A stretch of DNA of 64,000 bases from Hordeum vulgare subsp. vulgare (lineage: Eukaryota > Streptophyta > Magnoliopsida > Poales > Poaceae), in NCBI RefSeq assembly GCF_904849725.1, contig NC_058518.1:7770147-7834146 (forward strand). Direction: 5' to 3'. Shown here piece after piece: positions 1 through 10,962 of this stretch (position 1 is its first letter; every line of letters begins with the position of its first letter). The notes below the pieces were generated by a model that saw nothing but the letters and a program-made list of their open reading frames with translations, ran no database searches and had not been told where the DNA came from. The translations under genes and the position numbers were made by a program.

Positions 1-762
1 TTCTTTTTGGGTTAACTATTTTAGTTTGAATCCTTAACTACGATGATCTGTGAACTCTGGTAGGTTGGATGCTAGTTGCATAGTTCTGTTACTATGCCAA
101 GTATGAACTAAATACTCTCGTGTTGATATCTAGTACTCCCTCCTTTCCAGAATATAAGGTGTAACAATTTTCTTGCAAGTCAAACTTATAAAATATTGAC
201 ATTTACAATAGAAAATAAATAGAATATGGAAATACTTTTTGTGATGGATCTAATGATACAAATTCGGTACAGTAGATTTTTTTTTCTTCTTAAAACTTGG
301 TCAAACATGCACACGTTTGACTTTTGAAAAAAACAATACACCTTATATTTTAGAACGAGGGAGTATATATCTCCAAATATGAAACTAGTGTCTTCCTGTT
401 TAATTCATCCATGTTCTTGATAATGGAAAAAGTTTGTTTAAGAATAACTATTTACATTCATAGTTACTAAGGCCTTGCTTTTCTTGAAGCATCTATCTAT
501 ACCAAAAATCTCCAGAAGTAAGGTTTTGTACAAAGTAAAATATAACTAATCCATTTTGCTGCTGTTGAACATTTTCCCTGTGTTACTAACATTGTTAGTT
601 GTCTTTTCTTACTCAAACAAGTAATACGATCGTGCTTATGGTTTTACCCTTCTTTACGTTCTTATGAATCAAAAGATGTTTTCAATAACTTTTGCTGGCC
701 TTATTTTATTATGAGATATTAATTAGAGTCTTCCTTCTTATGGTTTTGTTCTCTTATATCAG
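1..762 (+). other. Intron of the ABCD transporter gene (5' part off window)
   Basis: No coding sequence matching the transporter is seen before the splice acceptor (TATATCAG) at 762, so this stretch reads as one intron running off the left edge. It is AT-rich and contains the Stowaway MITE at 136-363. Nothing else was recognised in it. Confidence 0.7.
136..363. mobile_element. Stowaway-type MITE in an intron
   Basis: A 228-bp element has inverted ends starting CTCCCTCC on the left and ending GAGGGAG on the right. The outer halves AATATAAGGTGT and ACACCTTATATTTT are also complementary. It is flanked by TA at 134-135 and 364-365, the target duplication expected for Stowaway (Tc1/mariner-type) MITEs. 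It has no coding capacity. It lies in an intron of the ABC transporter gene, a common location for grass MITEs. Confidence 0.85.
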
Positions 763-2979
763 ATGGTTGAGGCTAAATTCATGAAACTGCTTAACCACTC
801 AAAGGTTCTGTTGAGAAAACAATGGCTTTATGGTGTTGTTGATGATTTTGTGACAAAGCAACTCCCACACAATGTGACATGGGGTCTGAGTTTGTTATAT
901 GCTCTGGAGCACAAGGGAGACAGAGCTTTGACTTCAACACAAGGTTACTAATCATCAAAATGCTTCAATTTCAGGACTCAGGACTAGATTATTTTGAACT
1001 TCAACTTTGCAAAACCCTTCATTTTCTCTTTTGTGCTACAGGAGAGCTGGCACATGCTCTGCGGTTCTTGGCATCAGTGGTGTCACAAAGCTTCATAGCT
1101 TTCGGCGACATTCTTGAGTTACATAAGAAATTCCTTGAACTTTCTGGTGGGATTAATCGGATCTTTGAACTCGAGGAGATTCTGCGTGTAGCTCAAAAGG
1201 GTAAGTTTCAGTTGGGTAGGACTTGGTTATCGCAGAAATTTTGTTTTATATTCTTGGCTGGAATTTTCTTTAATTTTTCAGCGTGCATATGTAATAGTGT
1301 GGTTGCACTAGTAGTGTTGCAGGGTATAACTAATCTTGCTGTATAGCATGCAACATGTTTGGTTTAAATTGTGGCAATTTCCTACACCATGTTTGTTATG
1401 GCACATCCTGTTTAGCATTCTCGATCTAAAACTGCCTGCCTAGAATGTTAGTGCTACATAGAAAGGTTGCAGGAATTTGATGTTTCGTTAAAAGTTGCTA
1501 CTTTGTGTTAAATTATTGATGCTTTTTAGAATTAATGACCAGCTCTGGGCATTGTTGGTAATTTGTACCACTGTGTTGTGCTGTAATTTTATATTAATAA
1601 TGTCCTAAGGTAGCCGATGGTATGATCATTTTGCAAGTTTTACAGCAATATCTTCTGCTAATTAAGCATGTCTTTTCAATTATTTCCTGCAGATACCCCA
1701 GTGCCTTCCAGTGCCATTAGTGCAGCCTCAGACGAAATTATTGAATTCCATGAAGTGGATATTGTAACACCATCCCAGAAGCTATTAGCTAGGAAGCTGT
1801 CATGCAGTGTGGTACAAGGGAAAAGCCTTCTCTTGACTGGTATATCACCTGTCTGCGCTCTGAAACCTTCAGTTATCTTTATAAGGCAGTGAATCATGCT
1901 GACTTTCCTTTTTACCTTAATTTTCTGAAGGCCCCAATGGTACCGGGAAGAGCTCTGTTTTTAGGGTGCTCAGAGATTTATGGCCTGCCTTTTCTGGGAG
2001 AGTTACCAAGCCCTCTGAAGGGATGTTCCATGTTCCTCAGAGTCCATACACCAGCCTGGGAACTCTTAGGGATCAGATCATATACCCTCTGTCAAGGGAG
2101 GAAGCAGAGATGAAGATTCTTTCGTTATATAAGTCTAGTAGGTGCCACTCAGAATATGTGCCTATTGAATTACCATGAACTTTATATCAAAATGTGACTG
2201 CTTGTCAAAATGAAGTAGTAGGTTATATGTTGCTTTTCCTGGTAACCAGAAATTCTGTGCTAATGTAGGCAACAGGTCTAGTGCCCCTGAGTTGCTAGAC
2301 GATCACCTGAAGACGGTTCTTGTGAATGTTCGGTTGGTCTATCTTCTAGAGAGGGAAGGCTGGGACTCTACCCCAAACTGGGAAGACGTTTTATCGCTGG
2401 GAGAACAGCAGAGGCTTGGGATGGTCAGTGTTAACTCCACTGCAAGCTGTGCAAACTGCCGAAACCATTGTCTGTCCCCTTAATATCTTCTGATCGAACT
2501 GTTTTGATCCAGGCTCGTTTGTTCTTCCACCATCCTAAATTCGGCATCCTCGACGAGTGCACAAAGTATGTGCAGCGCCACAACGCTCTTTGACCATTTT
2601 CATTTTCATTCACTGATTAATTACTGTGGGTCCTAAAAAATTGCACTTCATTGCAGCGCTACGAGTGTTGATGTTGAAGAGCATCTGTACAGGCTAGCAA
2701 CAGACATGGGCATAACTGTGATCACTTCGTCACAAGTAAGTGCTCGCGTAATCCCTGCTAATTGTGCAAAGTTTCTGCTGCGATTGCAGCTCAGTTCTCT
2801 GTTGAAGCCTCTGCATTTGAATTTCAAACTTGTTCCTAGATAACCTTGATTTATGGTATTTTGCTGAAACTTTCTTTTCTCTCTGTTTACAGAGGCCTGC
2901 TCTTATACCCTTCCACTCCGTGGAGCTTAAACTCATCGATGGTGAGGGGAACTGGGAGCTATGCGAGATCCAACATTGA
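763..2979 (+). CDS. ABCD1: Peroxisomal ABC transporter, subfamily D (3' exons)
   Basis: This is the C-terminal half of a full-size ABCD transporter of the COMATOSE/PXA1 type, which imports fatty acyl substrates into peroxisomes for beta-oxidation. Visible exons are about 763-943, 1042-1200, 1693-1839, 1931-2137, 2269-2423, 2513-2565, 2657-2735 and 2893-2979 (stop TGA). All have GT/AG borders and compatible phases. The first two exons encode the end of the membrane domain ([37 protein letters not shown]). The Walker A motif GPNGTGKSS is split by the 1840-1930 intron. The ABC signature is [11 protein letters not shown] and Walker B is FGILDEC. The C-terminus is ..[16 protein letters not shown] see no stop or frameshift in the joined exons, so this end of the gene looks functional. 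The donor/acceptor pair at 2137/2269 could alternatively be 2141/2276. The 5' half lies outside the window. Confidence 0.92.
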
Positions 2980-3831
2980 TTGACACCACCAGCTAGAGTT
3001 TTTATCTGCTCTCAGTCACTTATGCCATACAGAAGATGCGCTACTGTAGCAAGTTGTTCATATCGGGTCGCCCTCCCGACCATCTGGAAGCAGGAGCAGC
3101 ATGTACAACTGTGAATCCTCATCAGGTATTCGGCACTGAAGATGGCAGTCAGTCTAGTTATACCAAATTTAGTAACAAACTGAATGAGCAGGGGACGGAG
3201 GTAAAACTGGTTGCTTAGGATTGAGAGGTGTTTCGATTTGGAGGTGTGAAGTAGGATGAGAGTGTAGAACAGCAGTACATAATCTCTCTCAGAGCAGCTG
3301 TTGATGTGAATTATCAAACCTATTATTGATTGATTCCATGCTAGTGCAGTACATATGGAATAAATTTGGCTGTTGTTGCCATCATCTTTGTCGTTCGTCT
3401 TTGTCATCTAAAGATGTGTAAACAAAAGGAAGCAAATGACGGAATACGTTATTGGTTGTTGACATCACCAAACTACAATTGCATGTATCTTCTACATTCT
3501 CCATGTGCATGGATGGTCATATGTGTTTGGTTGATCGAGGAGAGAGGCAGAACAACAAAAAGTGGGCAACTCCTAGACAAAAAAAAATATATATATCGAG
3601 ACATGTCCTTGGAGGACAAATGGGCTAGAGGTGTACTGTATGTTTTAGGATGGACAACTATAAATTTAAGGGACGAGCTAGCTAGTGCTTAATTCCTCAA
3701 ACCAAAAAATATCGTCCATGTATAACTTTTGTGGATGGGCGAGATGCTCTAAGGTAGTTATTCAAAAGTATGGCTCAATAATTTCTGGATAAACTGCAAA
3801 AGATATGATGCAGCAACAGGTTTTGGATAAA
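2980..3831 (+). other. 3' UTR and downstream flank of the ABCD gene
   Basis: No coding sequence is recognised. An AATAAA at about 3359 is a possible polyadenylation signal, which would give a 3' UTR of roughly 400 bp. The rest up to 3831 is ordinary AT-rich flank bounded by the Helitron-like terminus. Confidence 0.5.
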
Positions 3832-5833
3832 CTAGCGGCGAAGCGCACGCCGCGCCCGTCGAAAGTCTCATTTATATTTCAAATAAGTGCTTCAATTTTA
3901 TTTTTATTGCATGAATGTAATCTTTTTCATGTTTAGCTGGTTGGGATTTTTTGGGGTTTTTATAGGACGGAAAGGAGGTGTAGTTTCGTTTTGGCATGAT
4001 TCACCGGTGTAATAAAGTTATTTATAACACGTTTACATCCATCGTAGTTGTCCTTTTGTTTGTACATGTAGAGATGCTTGACTTGTTTTTTTGTATAGAG
4101 CAACAAAGACCATTGCCGGTGGTGTCCATTTCATGTTCTTAATAGAATGGAAGCGTTTTAAGGATCATGCGACCGAAGTTTTGAATAAATCGTGATTTAT
4201 TGATGGCAAAGAGTTAAATAGTGCAGGCAAGGTACAAAACAAATCATTCTGAATACAACGCAACAAATTGAAATCTTTAGTGTTTCGTCTTTTTTGTCCT
4301 TGCAGAATTTCTTTAACATGTGAGACCTGGCGATATTCAATAAGAGAAGTGAATCAGTGTTATATTATTTTTAAATTTTATTATTTCTTATCTCTGTGCA
4401 GGGACTTCTTCATGCATGACCTGTGTGTATTATATTTATATTTGGTCTGTCATATCTTCATAATATTCATCTGGGAGTTTTAGTAGGCGAACAACGCTAG
4501 AATCAGTAGCATCAAAGGTGTTCTTTTTTGTATGTGTGAGTAATGATGATAGAGTGAAATTTCTCTTATCGTTCATGGTGAGCGAAGGATGGTGGGGTTG
4601 GCAATGATCATAGTGGCCATAGAGCTTTAATAGATCATAATGCAACAGTGGGTAATACAAAAAAATAAAAATAAAGAAAATAATCGTTAATCGTAGAAAA
4701 ACTCAGGTTTTCCCTTTTGTATTTTCCTCGGATTATTGCTTATGCGGATGCAATGTGTTGGTATTATTCTGGTTTACAGTATATGTATAAAGTTTTTTTT
4801 TATGGATGTGGGTATATTTCAGTTTATTGAGTGGTCATGGAAACACTGGTCATACGAAGCACTGTTGCATAGGAAGTGTCTGTTTTGGAAATAATGGTTC
4901 GGTTTATTCGGGTTATCTGTTTCAATTTGTTAGTTTTACTGTTCCCTAAAAATGAGATATCACTCAAACCGTTAGAGAAAAATAAATCTTGAGGCAACAA
5001 TCCATAAGAATAAATATAGTGAAAAATAATTGAGCAATACCATTTTAAACAACAAAAGAAGGTTGACACGTAAGATGCGATCTTTTCTCGGATTTCGGCT
5101 TCGTGGTAATATTGGAGTGGAAAGACGATCAATTTATTATCAAAGAGCAATGCCATTAGGTAAAATTCATTATTAGATAATATGTATATTTTTTTCTCTA
5201 CGTATTTAAGTATTCCATTAGATTGGTATTTATTTGGTTTATTTTTTCCTCTACGTATTTAACTATTCCATTGGATTTGTGTGTTTCACTTTAGGAATTA
5301 TCTATATATAAGTCTAAAAGATAGCATGGTATAATTGTATTAAAGGAAACCCGTAGACAATTTACTAACCAAAAAAATAATAATATCAGAGTACTTGTAC
5401 GTATAAGAGAGTAACAAAATATACATAAAGAACTTTTTTTAGAAATATAAATACCTATGACGATATACAGTACGTAAAAAAAACCATTTTTATGAATATT
5501 GTTCATAAATAATATATTTTATAAGAATAATACATGGTATGATTCATAAATACTAATAATTATCATGTTTTCTGTAAGTAAGAAATCCCCTTTTTCTTTT
5601 TAAACACTGTTCACAAGGGTATTGTTTACAATGTGATTACACGTAAATAGGCAGTGATGCAGAAAAAATGAGTTACTGTTTACACGGATTAATCACAATC
5701 GGGTTACTGTTTACATTGGGCTACTGTTCATTGATGTTGACATTGAGTACAAATGAACAGTGAATGGTAAAAAAAAAGTAAAAAAACCGGAAAAGAGGAT
5801 CGCTGCGGCTTTAGTATATAGTATATATTACGA
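3832..5833 (-). mobile_element. Helitron-like element, non-autonomous
   Basis: Read on the minus strand, the right boundary begins near TCGTAATATATACTATATAC and continues TAAAGCCGCAGCGATCC, resembling grass Helitron 5' ends. The left boundary ends in a GC-rich hairpin (stem CGGCG/CGCCG) followed by CTAG and then host T, which is the CTRR-plus-T 3' end of Helitrons. The 5' part carries repeated ACTGTT(T/C)A motifs (about 5690-5765). There is no helicase or gene capture that I can see. Flanking A and T fit at the 3' end but the 5' flank is degenerate, so that edge is approximate. Confidence 0.5.
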
Positions 5834-5974
5834 AGTCGGGATTTGTACTCAAACTTAATCATCTTAAGCTCTAATACCTTATTAAGCTTCATCCAGTAGT
5901 CAATATAATTAAAAAAGACAAACGGATGAAAAGGGCTATGCAATTCACATCTTTATCTTTACCTATTATCTTTA
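5834..5974. other. Spacer between two Helitron-like elements
   Basis: AT-rich sequence with no recognised feature. It is probably the pre-insertion host sequence. Confidence 0.4.
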
Positions 5975-6228
5975 TCTCCCTTAATAATAAAGCGGCAGCT
6001 TCTGCTGTCCGTCGTGACGGTTTTGCAAAAATGCCTCTGACGTTTTGTGTATTCAACCCGCACTCCCTTTTTAAATGGAGAAAACGAAAAACGGTTCGTC
6101 TAATCTGGTATATATAAAGTGCCACCTCTGTTTCAACACAGTCATGTACCTAGTCCAGTGGCAGACACACCGACGGCTTGCTGCACCACTAGGAGACCTG
6201 AGTTTGACTCCAGCGCCGGCCTGTTTTT

Positions 6229-6545
6229 CCTTTCCTATTGCTTCATTTTTTGTGTAAATTCAAATGCTTTTAAAACATTCATATCTTTTAAATCCTAACT
6301 CCAAATCTAACATGTTATATATGAAAATCGCTCAGAAAAAAGTGAAGATTTCAAATATGCTATTATTTTGCATGTTACTTTCCTGTTTCTCCTTTCCTAT
6401 TGCTTTATTTTTTGTGTAAATTCAAATGCTTTTAAAACATTCATATCTTTTAAATCCTAACTTCAAATCTAACATGTTATATATGAAAATCGTTCAGAAA
6501 AAAGTGAAAATTTCAAATATGCTATTATTTTGCATGTTACTTTCC
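6229..6545. repeat. Tandem duplication, 162-bp period, two copies
   Basis: Copies at 6229-6390 and 6391-6545 both begin CCTTTCCTATTGCTT and end near GCATGTTACTTTCC. They differ by only a few substitutions. The unit is AT-rich and non-coding. Confidence 0.85.
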
Positions 6546-6591
6546 ACAATAAAGCTTATTGTGCAATATTAATTAATACCTTCTCTATATA

Positions 6592-6737
6592 GGGTGTTTT
6601 TTTTCCGTTGCAACGCACGGGCATGAAGCTTATTGTGCAATATTAATTAATACCTTCTTTATATTGGTTATTTTGGAAATGTCTGTTACATATGTTTCTT
6701 GTCCCATTTAACTTGAGTAGATATAACAGTTTAATGC
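6592..6737 (+). repeat. Direct repeat copy 1 (partner at 7075)
   Basis: Begins GGGTGTTTTTTTTCC, contains GTTGCAACGCACGGGCATGAAG and runs to AACAGTTTAATGC. It is nearly identical to 7075-7220, with starts 483 bp apart. The inner block AAGCTTATTGTGCAATATT also occurs a third time at 6552. Confidence 0.8.
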
Positions 6738-7074
6738 TCTCATAAAAGATAGAGTTGACACTATAGCGGATGTTGATTCCTACTAGCTACCATATGCTAA
6801 AGGTTACAATATGTACATAGTCATCGTATTTTCCATCGTGCACAATACCCAATCATTATACAATGATGTATGCTAAACTGTTGATATGAGGTTTATGTAA
6901 ACAAGTAGATTAATATTGACCTTCATATTTATTTAAATCGTGCCCATAAATATTTTTAAAAACACATTGAGTACACTAAAAAAATCATACAGTCATTACA
7001 TTTTTATGTAACACATTATTTATCATGTTGTTTGTTTTCAAAGGATTTACAAATATCGTCCAATATATATAAGA

Positions 7075-7220
7075 GGGTGTTTTTTTTTCGTTGCAACGCA
7101 CAGGCATGAAGCTTATTGTGCAATATTAATTAATACCTTCTCTATATTGGTTATTTTGGAAATGCCTGTTACACATGTTTCTTGTCCCATTTAACTTGAG
7201 TAGATATAACAGTTTAATGC
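7075..7220 (+). repeat. Direct repeat copy 2 (partner at 6592)
   Basis: Same block as 6592-6737, with GTTGCAACGCACAGGCATG. Its right edge is exactly where the composition switches to the GC-rich segment at 7221. Confidence 0.8.
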
Positions 7221-7805
7221 CCCGCCTGAAGATGTCCTGATCTTCCGCATCCACTGCCCCACAGCCACCGCACTGGTGCTGGATAGATGCAGCTTCGAGA
7301 CCGGGTCACAATTCTTGTCATGCACCTTCGCCGTGGAGATCGATTTTCTTGCAGGCAGGATGGATAAGATTATTGTGGTTGGTCAACATGATAAGATACA
7401 TGGAGGAGGAGGAGATCTTGGGCATGGTGGTGGTGGTGGCGGCGGTGGGGAAAGTTTGGTTTTAATAGTTTATTGGTTGCAAGTGTGAGCGGATCTGATG
7501 TTCGTTGGTGCGTGCGGGAGGGAGCATTAGGTGGGGATTCCTGCGGAATCCAGGATGGACGGAGGCCCTCAGATCCAAGCCGGAAATTTGGGGGAGCCGA
7601 GAAGAACAATGGAGGTCCAAGAATCTAACGGCGGGGAGGGGAATCGAAGACGACGGTGGTGGGGGTGAAATCCGGCCGCGAAATTGGAAGGGGAGCGAGC
7701 ATGGTGAGAAGATGGGGGAAAGAGATTTTGGAAATCGGAGCGCGGCACGGACGGATCTGGGAATAGAGAGGAGGCGCTCACCTGCAGGACGCTACCGGAT
7801 CCTAT
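7221..7805. other. GC-rich, gene-like segment, probably captured
   Basis: GC content rises sharply between AT-rich Helitron sequence on both sides. On the plus strand the first 150 bp are open and protein-like (PEDVLIFRIHCPTATALVLD, then RCSFETGS). On the minus strand around 7783 there is a donor-like CAG|GTGAGC, followed by a CT-rich leader and an ATG, resembling the 5' end of a gene. No family is recognised. Such pieces are typical of Helitron gene capture, but the source gene is unknown. Confidence 0.35.
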
Positions 7806-8318
7806 GCAACTTGAAATAATAGCAAAGGGAAATACTTAAGAAAATGATGGTCGGCATGTACATGTTTCATTTAGTCCTTGATGTACTCATAACTGTCATA
7901 GAAATTTTTATTATTCTACTTTAATTACCATGGAATGTGGAAACATTGAGCCTTAGACATGCAGCAATCAGATCTAATAGCATTGTTTTGTTGACTATTT
8001 AAACCAACATCATTCGTCAACTTTGATTGGAAATCTTATCCCAATACTTTTGATACTGTACTTCAATTTTGACAACAAAAAGTGTTTCAACTTGCCATGT
8101 GGAAAATCAAGGAAGAGCATATCCATGTTTACTTATTAGTTTGTTTTCTGATAATGATATTGGATTTAGAAACTGAAAAATTATTTTAAACCAAAATTAT
8201 TTGAAAAAATTATTTTTATATGGCAGTTTGACTGATTGCAATGTTGTTTTAGTGGTAGTTTTTCCAACTGTGTAAGCATTTTTTTACACCCGATGCAACG
8301 CACGGGCCCTTTTACTAG

Positions 8319-9291
8319 TATTAATACATCATTAAAATTGCCTATAAAATTATCTAATATTACTCACCAATGCAATCTATAAATTATAAAAAACGTTTTG
8401 CAGGGAATCCTCGCATGGGCCGGCCAAAACATAGGGACCAGCTATACTACGCTCTCTTTGCTGGAAAATAAACAGTACGCCCATTTGAGCCAGCCCATGG
8501 GCGGGGGCCTGTTTTTTTAGTTTTTTAATTATTATTTATCTGTTACTTTTTATTTTGTCCAATTCAAATAAATCAAAAAAGCTTTCGCAATTCAAAAAAT
8601 TATATTTACGTAAATTTTTGATAAAACATAAAATGTTTGTGAAATCAAAAATTGTTCGGGATTTTTGTAAAAATGTTTTCATATTAAAAATCGTAATTTT
8701 GGAGAAAACATTCGTGAATAAAAAAAGTGCATCATTTTGAGAAAATTCTTTAATGCAATTAAAAAATGATTGATAATTCAAAAAATGAATTAATCGCCAA
8801 TTCATAAGAAAATACTTGAAAACAATTCGTAATATAATATATTGTTTGGAATTTTTTAAAAATGTTTATAAATAGTAAAAAATGTTCTCGATTTTAAAAA
8901 TGTCTCAAATTTGTTAAAATGTTCACGAATGATTGAATGTATGCAGTTAAGCAGTAATGCTTCTAAATCTTTCTGATTATATATCTGAGTGAATTTTGAA
9001 GAATTAATTGTCGGGATGGATCGAAATATTATAGTATATTTTAAAAAATGTTTCTTGAAATTCAGAATAATTCTTTGAGTTACCAAGTTTTTTGACAACC
9101 ATGATATTTTTTTTAAATATGAACATTGTTTCAACTTGTGAATTGTGAATAAAATTAAAAGAATAAATATTTTCTTGCATTTGTGAACAAATTTTCGAAA
9201 TCATGCGATGAGATATGAACATAATATGATCATCGTCATTAAAAATGGTGGTTTTTTTTCTTCTGTTGCAACGCACATACTCTTTTCCTAG
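8319..9291 (+). mobile_element. AT-rich Helitron-like fragment
   Basis: The right end reads GTTGCAACGCACATACTC...CTAG at 9288-9291 followed by T, similar to the neighbouring Helitron terminus. The interior is made of degenerate AAAATGTT/TTCGTGAA-type oligomers with no genes. No convincing 5' TC end was found, so the left boundary is nominal. Confidence 0.3.
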
Positions 9292-9319
9292 TATACACTT
9301 AAACACCTTGAATCTGGTA

Positions 9320-9550
9320 CTTTCTTGGTCCGAGTTTATAATCCCTTTTTGTATTTTGGTTTAATTTGATCATAGATTTAACTAGCAAAATTTAAATTAA
9401 ATATCATGAAATTTATATCACTTGATTCGTATTGAAAGAAGTTTCAAATAATATTATCTTTATCACATAAACTTATACTTTATCGGTTAGATTTACGTTA
9501 AAAATTAATACAAAATACGAGGGGAACTAAATAAACCCAGGCAGAGAAAA
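9320..9550. mobile_element. Stowaway-like MITE
   Basis: A 231-bp element has imperfect inverted ends: GGTCCGAGTTTATAATCCC near the left end and GGGGAACTAAATAAACCC near the right. The inner CTTTTTGTATTTT and AATACAAAATACGAG also pair. It is flanked by TA at 9318-9319 and 9551-9552. It has no coding capacity. Confidence 0.7.
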
Positions 9551-10076
9551 TATATTGTAGAATCTTTTATCTAGTTATTATTCGGTTAGAAGACTTCCTG
9601 GCATCGACAAGGTCAAGCCGGCTTGAGTAGGGGAGTGAACTCCCATGAGTAGGGGAGTGAACTCTTGTAGCGGTAGTGGTAGTTTGATGATTCAAAGACT
9701 TTGACATAATTTTTATTATGTTTGAGATATTTTATACTTAGGATGAACTTTGATAAGAGATCTGAATCTTTTTGAAAGCAACAATATTGATAAATGACCG
9801 TGTCATTCATTTTGTTTATCCGTTCATTTTTTGTTTTCGTGTTTTGAGCTCATCCGGGTTCAAGGCTTAAATTTAACATGGGTGCTCTTATTCTCCTAGA
9901 ATTTTTGGTGTTGTTCATTCAATGAGAGGAAACGTTCTTGTCGATTACAAGACGTGTGTGATGACTTTTGTCAAAGATGTTGTGTCGGCACAATATCTTA
10001 TAGAGAGGTATGCAAAGCATTTACACACGGACTTGGCAAATCCGACCCCTCAAACGTCCGGAGAGGATGGTGCGTC
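9551..10076 (+). other. Sequence 5' of the CACTA element, with a coding-like tail
   Basis: The left part is AT-rich and holds an 18-bp motif GAGTAGGGGAGTGAACTC twice (about 9624 and 9647). From 9922 a frame is open to the CACTA border, starting MRGNVLVDYKTCVMTFVKDV and ending ..SGEDGAS. I do not recognise the family. It may be the tail of another transposon protein cut by the CACTA insertion at 10076/10077. Confidence 0.35.
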
Positions 10077-10099
10077 CACTAGTAGAAAGCAGGTCTTTT

Positions 10100-10320
10100 G
10101 TTTGACCCTTAAGTCCCGGTTTGGTTTTGAACCGGGACTAATGTGACCATTAGTCCCGGTTTGAGCGGCTAGGAGCGGTCGGGGGGCACGGGCATCATTA
10201 GTTCCGGTTTAATTTGGACCTATAGTCCCGGTTTGTGATACACCACTTTAGTCTCGGTTTGTATCACAAACCGGGACTATAGGTTGACCTTTAGCCCCGG
10301 TTTGTGATGGCTAAAGATTT
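10100..10320. repeat. CACTA subterminal repeats
   Basis: At least seven copies of TAGTCCCGGTTT-like 12-mers occur in both orientations, for example AAGTCCCGGTTTGG, AACCGGGACTAATG, TTAGTTCCGGTTTAA, TATAGTCCCGGTTTGTG and CAAACCGGGACTATAGG. In CACTA elements, arrays of this kind are binding sites for the element's own DNA-binding protein. Direct and inverted neighbours could also fold into hairpins. Confidence 0.85.
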
Positions 10321-10962
10321 TCCTATATAAACCCCTTCGTCCAGCCCGGGCACATTGCTCTGTTTTCTCCATTCCCCACTCTGTTCTCCCCCTTGGCTCG
10401 AGCTCAACCTCCATTTTTTGTCAAGATTTGTCAAGGTTTGAGGCACCCCATGTCTCCAAGTGTTCACAAAGGTTAGCAACTTTGTCCTTTCATCTCTCAT
10501 TGCTAGATCAGCTCGTGAAATGCTCTATAAGTATAGTGATTTGTGGATTTTAGTTTGGGAGTAATTATGTGGTAGTTTATTTGATTTATATGCAATTTGA
10601 GCTCAAATTAACTTACTAGTTTGCATATGTGTAGGTATGGTTTACTTAGTGTCGTCCCCGTTCTAAGCACCGTCGATCGCCCGCACCGTCGTCGTCGCCA
10701 TCGGCACCACCTTGGTGAGCCCCTTGTTCTTATCTTTTTTTACAAAAAAGATCTTATTTGTATGATTTAGATAGTTACTTGTATAATTTTCTTACTTGTA
10801 TGATTGTTTGTTATACATAGTGCCATGGTTTTGATATCCGTACCCGTCGGCCCTCGTCCGGTTTACGATTCGGATGTGGCATATTCTCTTTTTTAACTAT
10901 TTGTTGCATTTCGTGTTTATGACAATTATACCCATGAAGTTGACATAGATATTTTTCTCTAG

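Larger units (their letters stand above)
5975..8318 (+). mobile_element. Helitron-like element with internal duplications
   Basis: The left end reads A then TCTCCCTTAATAATAAAGC, matching the TC start and AATAAAGC context of grass Helitrons. The right end has the hairpin CCCG...CGGG around ATGCAACGCA, then about 10 nt, then CTAG at 8315-8318 followed by host T. It encloses a 162-bp tandem duplication, a pair of direct repeats each starting with a terminus-like GTTGCAACGCAC motif, and a GC-rich segment (7221-7805) unlike its surroundings. No Rep/helicase gene is present, so it is non-autonomous. It may be a composite of more than one Helitron. Confidence 0.55.

Noticed and set aside
3012..3692. 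ORFs downstream of the ABC transporter stop
   Set aside because: They overlap the 3' UTR on both strands and show no recognisable domain.
7276..7488. Glycine-rich ORF (GGGGGGG stretch)
   Set aside because: The glycine run comes from a GGT/GGC repeat. Only the upstream part looks protein-like, and it is reported as a possible captured fragment instead.
8536..9306. Several 60-100 codon ORFs rich in lysine, asparagine and phenylalanine
   Set aside because: AT-rich degenerate repeat sequence with open frames on both strands and no protein-like composition.
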